A stretch of 64,000 bases of DNA from Corticium candelabrum (GCF_963422355.1 NC_085091.1:2701023-2765022); one strand, 5' to 3'; positions 10,524 to 22,391 are shown, numbered from the stretch's first letter. Translations and numbers: made by a program. The notes: generated by a model not told the origin, from the letters alone.

Positions 10524-11216
10524 TGCTGAAATTACAAGAAGTAACTGACAGGAAAATTTGCCTTTTGTCGGAGCTAAGGCTAGCATGATTACAATATCAA
10601 CATTTCCACTACACTACCATAGCAGTAGTTACTAAACGGAGCAATTGTGTCGTTTCTAACGTGTGTTTGAAGTAATGATTATTGTTTTGACTAATATTAT
10701 ACACTTGATGATTCGACTGCATCCAACCAAAGCCTGACTTGGAGAAATTTAGGTTTAAAGTGGCATAGGTTGTAATAGCCATCTACTTTTTCCAGTTTGT
10801 GACACTGGAGATTGATATCTGAAAGTGGGTAGTCATGCTTCTTCAGCACTGAGTTTAACGTGCAAGAACTAGGTTAGTCCGGCAAAGGTAGAGTCCAGTT
10901 CTACTCTGTTGCTTCCTTGTGTCTAATGCATCATACTAGCTCAGGTTATGCCACGTGACGCATGCAGTGCGAGCTCTTTTCAATCTAACAAGCGTCAGCC
11001 TTCGGCTGAAATGTGCCCACAGACGTCTCGTAAAACCTTCGCAGCACATTTCCTACAGACGTGTTGTAACACGCATGTAGATTTGACTGGATGGCCATGC
11101 AAGATTAAATAAAAATACACAGGGGATCCCTGGTGACGTTGCGAGAATCCGCAAGTGCCCGTATAGTTCATTCGATTTCAGTATAGCAGCAGTTTGAGTG
11201 CATTCCTGTTGCCAAA
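10524..11216. other. Conserved spacer upstream of the small-protein gene (unit 2)
   Basis: Non-coding, but its parts align with 58716-59130 plus 60610-60822 (unit 7, where a LINE splits it) and with parts of 48962-49685 (unit 5). It ends just before the ATG with a conserved GTTTGAGTGCATTCCTGTTG. It probably carries the promoter of the small-protein gene. Confidence 0.5.
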
Positions 11217-11423
11217 ATGAGCGATGTTGGAAACTTCATGGAAGCTCTCGCCAGAGGAGAGTCGAAAGGGGGACGAGAACTGGTGTTTGAACCGCGCTCA
11301 GGACGACTTGAGACGGCGAGGGCTGGCGAATGTAACCCTGATCAGAAAGTCGCTACAGACATGGCGCAGCAGGGCTTTTTTACGTCGAGCTCCAATGTAC
11401 TTGCAGTAGCTGTATTGTGCTAG
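11217..11423 (+). CDS. Small conserved protein, candidate modifier or target (unit 2)
   Basis: A 68 aa open frame starting MSDVGNFMEALARGESKGG. Its parts are an N-terminal helix (3-13), a likely beta-hairpin RELVFEPRSGRLETA (20-34), and a conserved block CNPDQKVATDMAQQGFF (39-55). The tail (SSSNVLAVAVLC) varies between copies, so the conserved product probably ends its function near GFF. Copies at 19120, 60823 and, as relics, 35558, 42977 and 49686 prove purifying pressure at some time. It always lies immediately upstream of the E1 gene on the same strand. I do not recognise a known family. It lacks a C-terminal GG. Modifier, substrate or adaptor are all open possibilities. Confidence 0.7.
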   Translation: MSDVGNFMEALARGESKGGRELVFEPRSGRLETARAGECNPDQKVATDMAQQGFFTSSSNVLAVAVLC

Positions 11424-11589
11424 GACAGAAACGAGCTTTCTGATCTGCTGGAGCGTAGAATGTTACAGTCTAGATTAGATTTCTGCGCATATTACAGAAT
11501 CATGTCTAGTAATAGATTGAGCTTTGTTCGTCTCACGCTTCGCTGTCGTCTAAGCTATCATTTCCTAGCATAAATTTAGAGAACCCATT
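11424..11589. other. Spacer between small-protein gene and E1 (unit 2)
   Basis: A short spacer alignable with 19330-19560, 49906-50143 and 61069-61264; no gene seen. Confidence 0.4.
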
Positions 11590-12457
11590 GTGTTGAACTC
11601 CAACCTGGTTTCGATTTCCTGTCGAAAGCGAATAGCAATTAGTGTGTCGCCAAAATCGAATGGGAATGCGGAAAATTGTAAACCTTCTATAGAACACGAT
11701 AGGCAAACAGCTTCAATTTTCTGGTTATTCTTCCGAGTTGCGCAGCATCGTAGAGTATTCATTTCAAAGTTGTCGTCTGTTTGCGGCCTCATACTCTATT
11801 TTCCACAGCCAAATTTTATTTCACTGATACGTCAATCATCTAATTCCGGAGAACTGAATGTCAAGGGCCTCGACGAGGACACCGTCTTTCACTTGACAGT
11901 TTCCCATGGCAAGAACAACGACCCTATAGAGGCCTTGTATTTGACGGTGAAAAGCCAACTTACACCAGAGAAACGACAGGAAGCTGCTAAAAAATTGGTA
12001 GGGTCTCTACCAGACACTACCGTACGAACTGTTGTATTCGTTGCCGAGACGGACGACCTCGATTTTTGTCTTTCTGGTTTCCTTTTTCTGCCCAACACAA
12101 CCACGCCCACTGAAACTACCATCATGTCACCACCAACTTCCAAGCTTTTCCACTCTCGCAGTATCCTCGAAACCGACATCCTCAAAGAATCGTCGGTAGG
12201 CATCATTGGGTTGGGCAGTGGTGGTTCCCAAGTAGCTGTCGAGTTTGCCAAGGCTGGAGTTGGAAAATTGGTTTTAGTTGATTATGATCGTTTAGAATTG
12301 AACAACATATCTAGACATGCGTGTGGTCTAAGCGATGTTGGGCGTCTGAAGACCAATGCCTTAAAGGATTTGTTGCTCAACAAGAACCCAGAGGCTTCTA
12401 TCGAGACTTTTGAACTTGACATCGACGAGACAACTCACAACGACTACCCAGCAATGA
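11590..12457 (+). pseudogene. E1/ThiF-like gene, 3' half removed by insertion (unit 2)
   Basis: It is nearly identical to the intact E1 at 50144-51586 up to NDYPAMN, where foreign sequence begins at 12458 and the frame closes at 12507. Retained are the N-terminal domain (ILYFPQPNFISLIRQSS...) and the nucleotide-binding core: GLGSGGSQVAVEFAKAGVG, VDYDRLELNNISRHACG, and DVGRLKTNAL. Lost are the ATD/SRYN motif and both CxxC zinc pairs, so it cannot be a working E1. The frame is open upstream to 11590. At the position of the internal ATG of the intact copy (50267) this copy has TTG, so its start is uncertain. The break is clean, which suggests a fairly young insertion. Confidence 0.85.
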
Positions 12458-12989
12458 ATAGCCTCGTACCAGACCCTCTCGCGCCGTCGTGCCCGGTTCC
12501 CGTATAACACGACAACGCCGGGGATATACTTGTGTGGGTGTTTAGTACCCGTATGTATCGTGAGCGTAACTCTGATTGCTGGTTAGCAAGGAAGACCGAT
12601 ACCTGTTCACTTTTCAAGGTAAGGATTGTGAGACGTATGTTCGAAAGTTGTGATTTTATTGACTAAAGCAAACTGGGACCCCAAACTTATCTTAAGCCTC
12701 AAAAGGACACCCTTCTTAGATCAGTCATACATGTAGATCATGTCTCGTTGCATTTTAGGTGTGTTAGGAGCACTTGGTACGGTTAAACCTAAAGTAGTTA
12801 CTTCCAAACGAGGACAGAGAATAGGACTTCGTGCTGCATATTGGGAATCGTCTGAACAACTCGTGGCCCATTCTCTGCTTTTGTGGTTGGCTGGACCGTA
12901 AGCTTTCTGCAGGAAGATACTAGGCCTTGTATCAAGTTTTAGTATTTGGTGAGCGTTCCCGTTAATACACCTCAAGGTCTTTACTACTA
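12458..12989. other. Inserted sequence of unclear type
   Basis: It starts with a TACCAGACCCTCTC-like end similar to the short palindromic repeat at 33072-33145 and is not part of the E1 gene. No confident coding region is seen. It may belong to the same insertion as the Gypsy fossil that follows. Confidence 0.35.
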
Positions 12990-13680
12990 ATACAGAAGAT
13001 TACCTTTCGGATTGAGTATTGCTCCAGCACTGTTCCAGAGAGTGATGGATAATTAACACAGTGGGAAATTTGCCTGGAGTAGTTTGTTACATGGGTGATT
13101 TGTGAATAGTTAAGGGAAGAACTGATCAGGAGCATCTGGTAAATCCAAAACAAGTAATGGAAAACTCGGAGGAGTTCTGGATTCAAATAGAAACTAGAAA
13201 AATACCAATTTTCTCAGTCATGGGTTGAGGATGTGTGTCGTGTTATTCTGGAAAGCAGTAATTTGATACCAGCTAAGATTAAAGCAATTACAGATATATG
13301 CCTCAACCCAAGAATAACAAAAAATTCAATTTTTCTTGAGCATTACGTACTTCGTTTTTTCACCTAGCCTGGCTACATGATGTGCAATATTAAGTTGAGC
13401 GATCTATTGCATAAGGGGTTCAAGTGGAAATGAACTGAATTACATTCGAAAGCTGTGAGTGACTTCAAGAATATAATGACCTCTGCAGAAACATTGACCC
13501 ATTATGATCCAAATCTACCAATATCTTTGGCTTGTGATGCTAGTCCTGTGGGGATAGTCGCTGTGATTTTTCACACATTTCCAGATGGGAGAGAAAACCC
13601 TGGCTTATGCATCATGTAAGTTGCCAAAGGCAGATAGAAATTATGCACAAGTCCAAAGGGAAGCTTTAATTTTTATTCAT
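12990..13680 (+). mobile_element. Gypsy-type LTR element fossil, pol fragment
   Basis: Reverse-transcriptase-like similarity (LPFGLSIAPALFQRVMD) is followed by RNase H-like similarity (LPISLACDASPVG). It is broken, with several disruptions, and no LTRs are recognised at its edges. It lies in the foreign DNA that interrupts the unit 2 E1 gene. Confidence 0.75.
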
Positions 13681-13935
13681 TTTTTTTCATGTAATTTTTA
13701 ATTTCATTAAATTTTAATTTTTAATTTTTAATTTTTAATTTTTTATTCCCCCTTTCATTTTTTGTAACATTGTTTTTCTTCATTTGATGTTTGATTCTTG
13801 TGATCTTTATAGATTTATTTTTTAATTAAACTTTGATTATTAAGCACCTATGTGCTCAAAACTAGAAACTTGAACGCGCGTTCGCTTATTCAATTTCTAA
13901 CATGAATGGAAAATTGAAATGACCGAAGCCACTAG
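13681..13935. repeat. A/T-rich repeat end resembling the unit 2 transposon terminus
   Basis: A low-complexity TTTAATTTTT run, ending in GAAATGACCGAAGCCACTAG, which resembles the right terminus of the element at 6488-10118 (GAAATGGCCGAAAGACCCACTGGCCACTAG in two parts). It is possibly a decayed end of a related transposon. Confidence 0.4.
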
Positions 13936-14213
13936 ACACAGTGGAGGTCTCAGCGGGGCTTCCACTGGAACGCGTGTCTCAGGAGATCACATTTCCAACA
14001 CACAAACAGGTGTTTGTTTTTACTTTACTTTCCGTCACGTGCGAAACCATGTTGGCAGCTCTTGGCCACAGACAACTCCACTCTGACACAACATTGTGCC
14101 AGTGAATACCGCGGTCTCTAGCTGTGTGGGTACGTGCATTGTGTAAGTATTTAGATAGGCTCCGCACTAAGGGATCCGGATCGCTCAGTTGGCAACTGTG
14201 GTGGCGAAGTAGA
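13936..14213. other. Unassigned sequence
   Basis: No gene, repeat partner or unit homology is recognised here. Confidence 0.3.
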
Positions 14214-14930
14214 CAGACTCATTGGTTGTCTAGGAAAAATCGAGAAACAATTAAAACATCCAAACCGTCAACCTACTACAAGCACTAGACTGCGCGCTTG
14301 CACGGGCACACTACACGGTACCGAACAAGGGTGGGCGTGGTACTCTGTAGCAGGTCACATTTCATTTGCATGATGTCGCACAACTCACCAAATAAACAGA
14401 CATTCACGTCCATCGTTTTCTTACAACGCCTTTTGAACTCTATTTGAAGTCAACTCAACTAAACTTTCTTGCTCAACTCAACTAACGTAGAACAGTGCGG
14501 CTACAACTGAAAGAACATGGTCATCGTTAGTCAGCTACAGCTAGCTAGAGTTAGCTACTAAGTAGACTACTATGTCAATGCTAGATATAGCTACTAGACT
14601 CAATAGTGCTAGACAATGAATGTAGAGTTTTACCGTGTCACTTGATGATCTCTGGGCTGTCATTGTCGACGCGTACGTTCATATCTGCAGTCAAGCTGCG
14701 TGACGAGGAGGCACCGGCACCTTGGGTTGTGGTAGATGGAAACACAATTGGTAGTTCCGTGTCCGACGAAATGAAGAAATGTGACCTGTATATAGAGTAC
14801 CCGCCCACGCTTGTACGGTACCGTGTACTACATATAGTGTGCCCGTGAAAGCGCGCAGTCTACTACTTGTTGGTTGACAGTTTCTTTTTTCAGTTGTGTC
14901 TCGATTTTTCCTAGACAACAAACGAGTCTG
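14214..14930. mobile_element. Foldback/MITE-like element, non-autonomous
   Basis: The arms at 14214-14360 and 14785-14930 are inverted copies of each other. The left arm begins CAGACTCATTGGTTGTCTAG and the right arm ends CTAGACAACAAACGAGTCTG. Both arms also contain the matching GCGCG...GTGTGCCCG and TGGGCG/CGCCCA blocks. The ~420 bp centre has no transposase. Confidence 0.65.
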
Positions 14931-15105
14931 TATGCTTTGTGACCACAGTCCGACCTTTTTTGCAGAGCTAGGAAACTGAAACTGGAAAATGGATCATTTG
15001 ACTTAAAGGGATCTTTTAATTTTGCTCAACGTTTGCCGTTCTGTTAATGACACTGACCTGTTAATAAATGATAAGGCTCCGTTCAAGCGACAAAGTTAAC
15101 CCTAA
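14931..15105 (+). pseudogene. pJAB fragment
   Basis: A short decayed piece of pJAB. The bases from about 14955 (CTAGGAAACTGAAACTGGAAAA...) align with 6215-6370 of unit 2 and with 48390-48540. They cover the segment after VGSWGT and the VFVYVRRS...DKL strand, with frameshifts and internal losses. It shows that another pJAB copy once lay between units 2 and 3. Confidence 0.6.
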
Positions 15106-16131
15106 CTTGTCAATTTTTGCATGTTGCTAGACACTTTTTGGAAGCACAGTTTCGTAAATTTTTTCATGCGTTTCGCCTTGAAAGCTGTTTTTGTTTGCTT
15201 GTTTGACTAAACTGTTGTTGAAAAGTGTACACATTCATAATCTTTGCTCATTCCGTTAATGTAAACTTTAACAGCAGAGTACCATGCATTGTTGTTGGGG
15301 ATTTGAACACTTGTAATTATTAAGTAACCCAACCCTGATAAAGTGAGCGGATGAGCACGGCCAAGCCTGAAATTCTGACAGTACACTAGAATTAAATGCC
15401 ATTTCATACAAATTAGAAATATAAAAATGGTACAGAAAGAAATAGAAACAAGATGTAGACATAAAGACAAATTAGCAGTGTCATGTAGTTTGAATGTTTT
15501 GATTTTTTATCAGTGCATCTTTAATTCTTAGTTCTATTTCTTTCATGTTATCTTCAAATGTACCCTATTTATATGGTACTTAGGACTGTAGAAAACGATT
15601 TTGATTATGATCAACTTCTCTGCTCTGTTGTTTTTTGGTTTTGCAACTGTTGAACTTTGAAATCAGTTGTTGCTATAAAGACACTGCAGTTCTAGCTTAC
15701 GCGACTAGTTTTCCCTATTTGGGCGTCATGAAGTCACAAGGATGAGCTGATACTATGCACGTGTGCTTACCAGTAGTGTTTTGGTATAATAGTTTGCACT
15801 TGCTGCAAGTGACTTGATGCAAGCTGTTAATTACACTGCTTTCCGTATGTTTGTTGATTCAGCTAGTCAGATTCACTTAGACGAGATTAAACACTTCTTG
15901 AGTAGGAGCTACAGGAAGTTTGCTTTTACTCCATCACACTTTTAATTATGGTACAGTAACAGAAAAGATGTGGCCAATGAGTCAATACACATGCGCATAC
16001 AAAAATTTCAAAACTGCTTTAGTGTCATCCATTTTAAGTTATTAAAGTGGGTTAACTCTTGTTTGAGGTCCATCTGTTACAGTGTAGTAGTCTGGGGGCT
16101 GGGTGTTCTCGTTTTTTTGTCTTACCCTTTT
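15106..16131. other. Gene-poor spacer leading into unit 3
   Basis: No gene is recognised. The part from about 15640 to 15950 aligns with 43815-44150, so it is the conserved flank that precedes a JAB1 3' end. Confidence 0.5.
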
Positions 16132-17435
16132 CTAGTTCTTGTTCCTTTTTCGTTCTTCTTGTTTTTGCTGCTGTTGTTGTTGTTTGGTGTTTACCGTCCT
16201 GAAAGATGTAGCTTCATCCTCTGTGAAGCGATGTACTCCCGCGGTGACACGTTTCTTCACTTCCTCTTTTACCTCTTTTACTAACTGAACTGGATCAGCA
16301 TACGATTGACAGAAAAATCTGATTTCATTGAAATTTGATGTGGATCCTGGAAGGTAGAATTTAAGGACATTTACATCATCCTGCTGTTCTTTCCACACTA
16401 ACCTGCAGGCCAGTTCACCCAGATGTGGCACTATTGCTCTGAAAGAGACACTTACTTCATTAATATCGCACGCTAGTTTACCAGTCAGTTCATTCTTTAG
16501 ACGGGAAAGAAGGACCTTTTCGTAATTATCTATGGATTTCCACATGCGTGTTCCGTTCAATAGCTGGGCTGAATATCTGGTTGAGGAGGTTGATCCTGTT
16601 TTTGCTGTTGCTGACTAGGCTTCTCTGAACGTGACATTAGTTTCCCTTGTTGATGGGTTTGGTCCTTATACGTCAGCCTTTCTAATTCTTCGCCACCAAA
16701 CTCTTCATCTTCGTTGTAGAGCAGTATATTACTGCATTCGTGTCTTGCTGATCCCAATTGCACAAATTTACTTCGTGATTCTTGTTGATCAACTGTGCAC
16801 CTTCCTTGACCGTCACTGACAGATCTTGCAACTGTCTGTAGAAACTTTGTCCACGAGTGACGTCAAAAGATCCTTGCAACATTTCATAGGGTTTCCAAGC
16901 TTTGGTATCTTTCACTTGAAATAGAAAGCAGCCCAAACCAACAGGGAAAGATCCTCCTACTTTTGACTTCCTGCTTTTTATTTCTTTGTCTAAGTTTGCA
17001 ATGAAAACAATAAAACGCTTGAAGTCGTTGTTGGGCATGTTGCTCCAAACCGTGCGTTGATCCCCACCACTGGGTTGAGCCAAGCCCAGTGTGTGATGAG
17101 AGTGCCACTCACCGATGTGACATGTAGACCATACTTCTCCGTCAAGGTGGAACTGGAGCCAGCCTTGGCAAAGTACTTTGTGTCTTGATGGTAGGACATC
17201 GATGTGCGGCGACTGTTTTTTCCTAGACCAAGCACAAGTTGCACCACAGCAGTGTTATCGTTTGACCAAAGTCCGACTAGATCGCCTCCCGTTTCTATGT
17301 TGGGGTATTTGCGTACCCACTGTTTGATTTGAGCTAGTTTTCCATTGGGTATAACAACTTTCAATGGAGGTCGACGTCTCTTTGAGTATAGTCAGACGAC
17401 CATTGGGAAGCTAATCTCGCACCCGCCCTAGCCAT
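16132..17435 (-). pseudogene. JAB1, frameshifted (unit 3)
   Basis: It is homologous to JAB1 at 2262-3971 over its whole length. The true start is likely the ATG at 17433-17435 (MARAGARLASQWSSDYTQ), but the frame changes before VVIPNGELAQIKQWV. A further frameshift lies just before the catalytic motif (near 17130), where CHIGEWHSHH is read as HVTSVSGTLITHW. Others lie near 16760 and 16560. The second domain (16132-16560) still reads through cleanly, with FRAIVPHLGELACRLVW. Its Gln tail is very short (KQQQQQQKQ), showing how much that tail varies between copies. Not functional as a single protein. Confidence 0.85.
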
Positions 17436-18156
17436 AGCCAACTGTTGTCGCTATGATAGAAGTCTACAGTGCTGCCAATAAGTCGCGCTTGCTAATTTGA
17501 CTAGATGATGATGCAACTTATCTATCCCTTTTCCATTTCATTTGGAATTTGAACTTTTAGTTTCACCTCGAAAAAGGAAAAGTTTGCTCTTTTTGTTTTT
17601 GCCGTTCTGTACTGGCTGATACACAATAAACACACATAGCAGGCAGCTAGAATTTAAAGCTCAACTGAATCACACCACAACAGGCAGGTGACCTATAGTG
17701 GTGTAGTAAGCAATAATTTTACTGAAGAGCGAAGGCTAGAAAATCAGCTGAAAGTCATGGCTGCAGGTAAGTATTAGTACTTCATTTGTTTGCTCATACT
17801 AGACATAAGAACAAGTTCAAGCTGGGATTTTTGAAGTGTATTGCTCAATTGGGCTATTGAGCACAGAACTCACTTTGCACGCGTCTTCACTACAGTAATG
17901 TCTTGATGTAGGTGGCCAATTTTTAGGAATACATAATGAACATACATGCTGCATCCTGCTGTTTATATACGCGTGCTATCTATTGGCTTCTTCAAATTCT
18001 GGACAACACAAATGAACTAGAGAGTAACAAGGATTTGAAACTGCAGACAGTTCAAATTGCAAATGTTGCTTGGGGATTACTTAGCTAAAAACAAACATAT
18101 GAACTATAGTTTCTTCACAAATTAAAAAAAACCCGGTCAGTCTACCGCTGGTTTCA
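17436..18156. other. Spacer between JAB1 and E2 (unit 3)
   Basis: Positional and partial sequence counterpart of 3972-4713 and 46091-46786; no gene seen. Confidence 0.45.
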
Positions 18157-18599
18157 TCACATGTGCTTGAGGAATCGATCAATGTCTTTGCCTGTTCTCA
18201 AATGATTTTCGTAGGCTTCCAACCAAAGTCTTCCCTTTAGAAAGACGAGGTACATAGTGTTGTTAGCAGACCAGGTACAGGGATCGTAATGGCAGAGACA
18301 TTGATATCCATCAATTGATCCCAAAGTGTGAAATGTGCTCGAATATTGAGGAAGCGAATTGCCGTTTCGCTGTTTGACGATCTTTGAAGACCAAACAATG
18401 GTCAAATTTGGACATGAGTTAGGCCAGTCGTCCGGTACGTAGAGACGTAAAGTGTAGCGACTTCCAACGTTTGTTGTGAACGCCACATCAACCTTGGTTT
18501 CTCCTCTGCGCGTGGTGTCATGCCATCTAGCACTACAGAAGTTCTTTCCAGAATCTGCTTCTCCACAGCTAGACGATTTCGCTGAGCAGTCGACCACAT
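18157..18599 (-). pseudogene. E2-like gene with one N-terminal frameshift (unit 3)
   Basis: From RWHDTTRRGETKVDVAF onward the frame is open and well conserved, including HTLGSIDGYQCLCHYDPCTW, MYLVFLKGRLWLEAYENH and TGKDIDRFLKHM. The first 20 residues (MWSTAQRNRLAVEKQILE) are in a different frame. A single missing base around 18540, relative to units 2 and 5, explains this. An alternative start giving an unrelated N-terminus is open but unlikely to fold. The E2 was therefore lost recently or is still decaying. Confidence 0.8.
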
Positions 18600-19119
18600 T
18601 GTGCTTACTCTAGAAAATAGATGGCAACCGCCGAATGAAGCGGGAAGTCCCGTATCTGACAAGAGTACTGAGGCAATCGCTTTGATCATGGGGAATCAGG
18701 AAACCACGCATTGTACTAACATACAGTGCCGTAAGTTGTGTTACAGTCGGTTTCTCTAGGGTAACTGTGGTGTCTCTTGGTACCGGTAGCATAACCCGGC
18801 TCATATACCAACTCCGCGTATTCGATTCCTTCTATTAGCTAGCGTACTAGAGTCAACGATTTACTTTGTTACGATACTACATGTCATCGGTTGCTCTTTG
18901 ACAAGTTGCACAAGTATGAAAGCCTGTTCAAGTATCTTACTAGCAAGCTCTGAAAAGTGTCCACAACTTGCTGTTAGAATCATTGCAGCATGATTGGTAA
19001 AATGTAGAAATACGTATGGAAATTAGACCGGTGACGTGCAGTACCGCGTTTACCCAAGTACCCGTATAGACAGTTTGGCTAGCTAGTTTCAACATTGTTT
19101 GTGAATTGTAGCCGTCAGT
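18600..19119. other. Spacer between E2 and small protein; JAB2 and pJAB missing (unit 3)
   Basis: In other units this interval holds JAB2, the divergent promoter and pJAB; here it is about 520 bp with none of them. The last ~130 bp aligns with the leader of the unit 5 small-protein gene (49590-49685), so a deletion removed the intervening genes. Confidence 0.5.
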
Positions 19120-19329
19120 ATGAGCGATGTTGGGAGCTTCATGGAAACCCTCGCTAGAGGAGAGTCGAAAGGGGGACGCGAATTGGTGTTTGATGAGCGC
19201 ACAGGTCGACTTGAGACGGTGAGGGCCGGGCAATGTAACCCTGATCAGAAAGTGGCTACAGACATGGCGCAGCAAGGCTTTTTCACGTCAAAGACCTCCG
19301 ATGTACTCACAGTAATTATTCCGGACTAA
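19120..19329 (+). CDS. Small conserved protein (unit 3)
   Basis: A 69 aa open frame, MSDVGSFMETLARGESKGG, then RELVFDERTGRLETV and CNPDQKVATDMAQQGFF with a divergent tail TSKTSDVLTVIIPD. It differs from the unit 2 copy at few positions before GFF. It is the only open gene in an otherwise decayed unit, which may reflect chance survival of a short target or continued use. Function unknown; see the unit 2 copy for the domain description. Confidence 0.65.
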   Translation: MSDVGSFMETLARGESKGGRELVFDERTGRLETVRAGQCNPDQKVATDMAQQGFFTSKTSDVLTVIIPD

Positions 19330-19721
19330 GAAACATGGTTCAGATCATCCTTCTGCATGATCTGCTGGAACGTACATGTTGTGAACTGTTAGTAGGTTTG
19401 ACTATAGATGTTTGGGCATTTAAAATATTTGTGTATTTAGTTCAGTATCATTCAAAATAATAGAGTAATATTTTGTTCGTTTTCACGCGCTTTGCTACCG
19501 TCTGCGCTGTCATTATTTAGCTAGCACCTCAAACGGGAATGCATCCTGTTGAACTGTGACGTGGTTTCTATTTCCTTTCGAAAGCAATTTGTGTATCACC
19601 TAGTCGATTTAGATGCGGAAAAATTCTAAACTTCTAAGTAAAGTATGGAAACATCTTCAGTTTAGCCCATGGCTATAGACATCTGATTGAACATATTACA
19701 CTATTCATTTGATTTTTAAAG
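19330..19721. other. Spacer between small protein and E1 (unit 3)
   Basis: It aligns loosely with 49906-50266, including a GTGGTTTCTATTTCCTTTCG block just upstream of E1; no gene seen. Confidence 0.45.
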
Positions 19722-20960
19722 ATGTCTGATAAATGCAGGGTAAAAGTCTTCTCTCCACAAACAAATTTTGTTTTACTGATATGCCAGTCAGCTGAATCAG
19801 GAGATGAACGTGAAGGGCCTCGACAAGGACACCGTCTTTCACTTGATATAGTGTCTCATAACGATAACCGTAACTCGATCTGTATTTGACGTTGAAAAGT
19901 CAACTTGCACCAGAGCAATGACAATAAGCTGCTAAAGAATTGGTAGAGTCTCTACCAAACGCTACCATACGAATAATTATTGTTGTATTCGTTGCCAAGG
20001 CGGACGACCTCGATTTTGTCTTTCCGCTTTCCTTTTTCCGCCCAACACAATCACGCCCACAGAAACTACATGTCGCCGGCAAGTTCCAAGCTCTTCCATT
20101 CTCGTAGTATCCTTGCAAGCGACATCCTCAAAGAATCGTGGGTGGGTTGGGCAGTGGTGGTTCCCAAGTAGCTGTCGAGTTTGCAAAGATTGGAGCTAGA
20201 AAACTGGTGATTTGTTGCCTAGGATCGACTAGAATTGAACAACATACGTATCTAGCTAAACATGCGTGCGATATTCGGCGTCTCAAGACCAATGCCTTAA
20301 TAATGGATTAGTTGCTTAACAAGAACCCAGAGGCTACTTAACTTACAGCTAGCGAGACTTTTGAACTTGACATCAACGAGACGACTGACGGCGACTACCA
20401 AGCAATGAATGACAGTCTGCTATTATGTGACCTCATCATCTCCGCTACCGATAAGGTGCAAAGTCGTCACAATATCACAACGCCGTCTCTTGAGCTTGAA
20501 ATAACCACAATGCAGCACAGGAGCTGCTGGAGCTGAGGTACTCAGAGTTCGCCCAGGTTCATCTGCATATCTCAATCGGATGCGACGGTTCCATGCAGGT
20601 GACGTCTGATGATCTAGGCCGTTTTGTTTGAACGTCTGGGGATTCGAAGTTCACTCCTGCGTATGTAGCAGACAGTGATGCTGAAGCCAAAGTTCAAGTG
20701 GGTATATCCTTTGGTATCACCAGCATTTCAAACACGATTGTAAAGCTGCCTTTTCTTAGTAGAGCTTTACCAAACCATGTGGGATCTCTAGCCTTGAAAG
20801 TGAACTGACTTCTAAGATTTCTTGATGGGCCAATCGAAGAGAGCAGGAATTGAAGTCCTACCTAGAAGGAGACTTTCATAGGTTGGACAAGCCTGCTATC
20901 CTGCGCTGCATGCATGGTACCCATTCAGATTTCAACCTGATCCAAACTGCATGACTGAAT
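19722..20960 (+). pseudogene. E1/ThiF-like gene, decayed (unit 3)
   Basis: The ATG at 19722 matches the internal ATG at 50267 of the intact copy (MSDKCRVKVFSPQTNFVLL). From there the whole E1 can be followed, but with many stops and small insertions or deletions. Examples are a broken GLGSGG region near 20145-20160, a degraded ATP-site block at 20210-20300, and short duplications around 20335. The remnant reaches the FQPDPNCM region near 20940. It is clearly non-functional. Confidence 0.85.
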
Positions 20961-22391
20961 GGCATACTAAAGTCATAATTCTGTGGTTGTACTGTAGTTT
21001 GGACATAAAGCTATGTTTGTATGCTTGTTTGTATAGGTTTTACAATTCATATTCGATTTACCATACATCAACCTTGACTGCCATTGAACATTGACACAGC
21101 TGGGCATAGATGTCTGTAGCAAATAGCTTTAGTGTATATATAGTGAATGACTCAACTCCAATAAGCAATTCCTAGATGAGTAAGAGCAACATTAATGCTG
21201 ATACTACAATATATACAGCGCCTATATCTTTTTTCCCTAGGAAAGTCTTCATCACATACTTTGTCGATTGCCCAGGACTTTGCATCAGCAAACAGTCGAC
21301 AACCTAATTGATACTCTTTGTGAATGATAGACCAATACCATCTTATTTTCAAACAGCTGGCTTTAATTAAGTACATGTTTAGTTTTAGTGGAGTTGATTC
21401 ACAAAACTACGTAACATTTGTGTGGGCGTTGAGGGCTCTGGAGATCATAAAGGAAATACGGAAAATCCTGTCACCCATGGGTTCGCGCAGCCTCCCTGCT
21501 CGCAGACGTCTTCCTACGTGACTATAAACACCTGAGCACAGCTTTCCGTCATGGTGAAATAGTACTCTCTGTTCAAACGGTGTTTTACAGCCACGAAAGT
21601 CTCTTTATAGCTAAGCTCAAGGCATACAAAACAATAAGGAACGTTTGCGTTACCTAGCAGTTTTTAGTAATTAGTAAGGCAAGTCACGTGACTATGTTCT
21701 GTGTGATGAGCTGTATCATCCCGTTACAAACCAAGGCAAATCAGTTGTACAAATTTAATAATGCTCGACATTAAAGGACATTGCTGTTTATCGCTTGTTG
21801 TAGAGGTAACAAAACGGTTAAAGGCCTATTCATGGGACACAAGTAAGTCTACTAAATATGACAGTGTCCTGAAAATAAGTAGAAGAAATGGGAGGATGTT
21901 CAATGTACCAGACATGTAACATATCTTCTTTTCTTAGTCTGCTACTGTTCGTGCTTGTTTTACTGAAAAGATATCTGAGATCAATGAATGTAGTGGTGAA
22001 CTTGGAGTTAACTTTTAGGGAAGTGAAGAGGTTTGATATGATACTGCACAATTTCTTCAAGTGCATGATTTGATGCAATAACCTTAAATTGCACATCACC
22101 AGATTCCATCAAGGGTACTAGATTGTTCTTAGATTTAATTATGAATAGTACGTGTATTTGTCTAGACTGGGAAGGCATTGGTTCATCAATCCTTATTGTA
22201 ATTATAAAGACGTGATTAATGTGTAATTTATTTCCATTGAACCATACTATGTCATGTGATACCACATGGCAAGAAAACCTCGCTGTTGTAACAGCACACA
22301 TGTGCACGCCAACAATTCAAAATCTTGCAATGCTGTTTGACCTAACGTTAGATCGAAGCTGGTGAAGCTACACAGGTGTCCCTGAAATTGC
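20961..22391. other. Spacer between units 3 and 4
   Basis: 20990-21200 aligns with the E1 3' flanks at 51600-51840 and 62600-62780. From about 21400 to 22390 no gene, repeat or unit homology is recognised; the short open frames there are not supported. Confidence 0.45.

Noticed and set aside
21400-22390. Small open frames in the spacer between units 3 and 4
   Set aside because: Short, low-quality composition, no domain, and no counterpart in other units.
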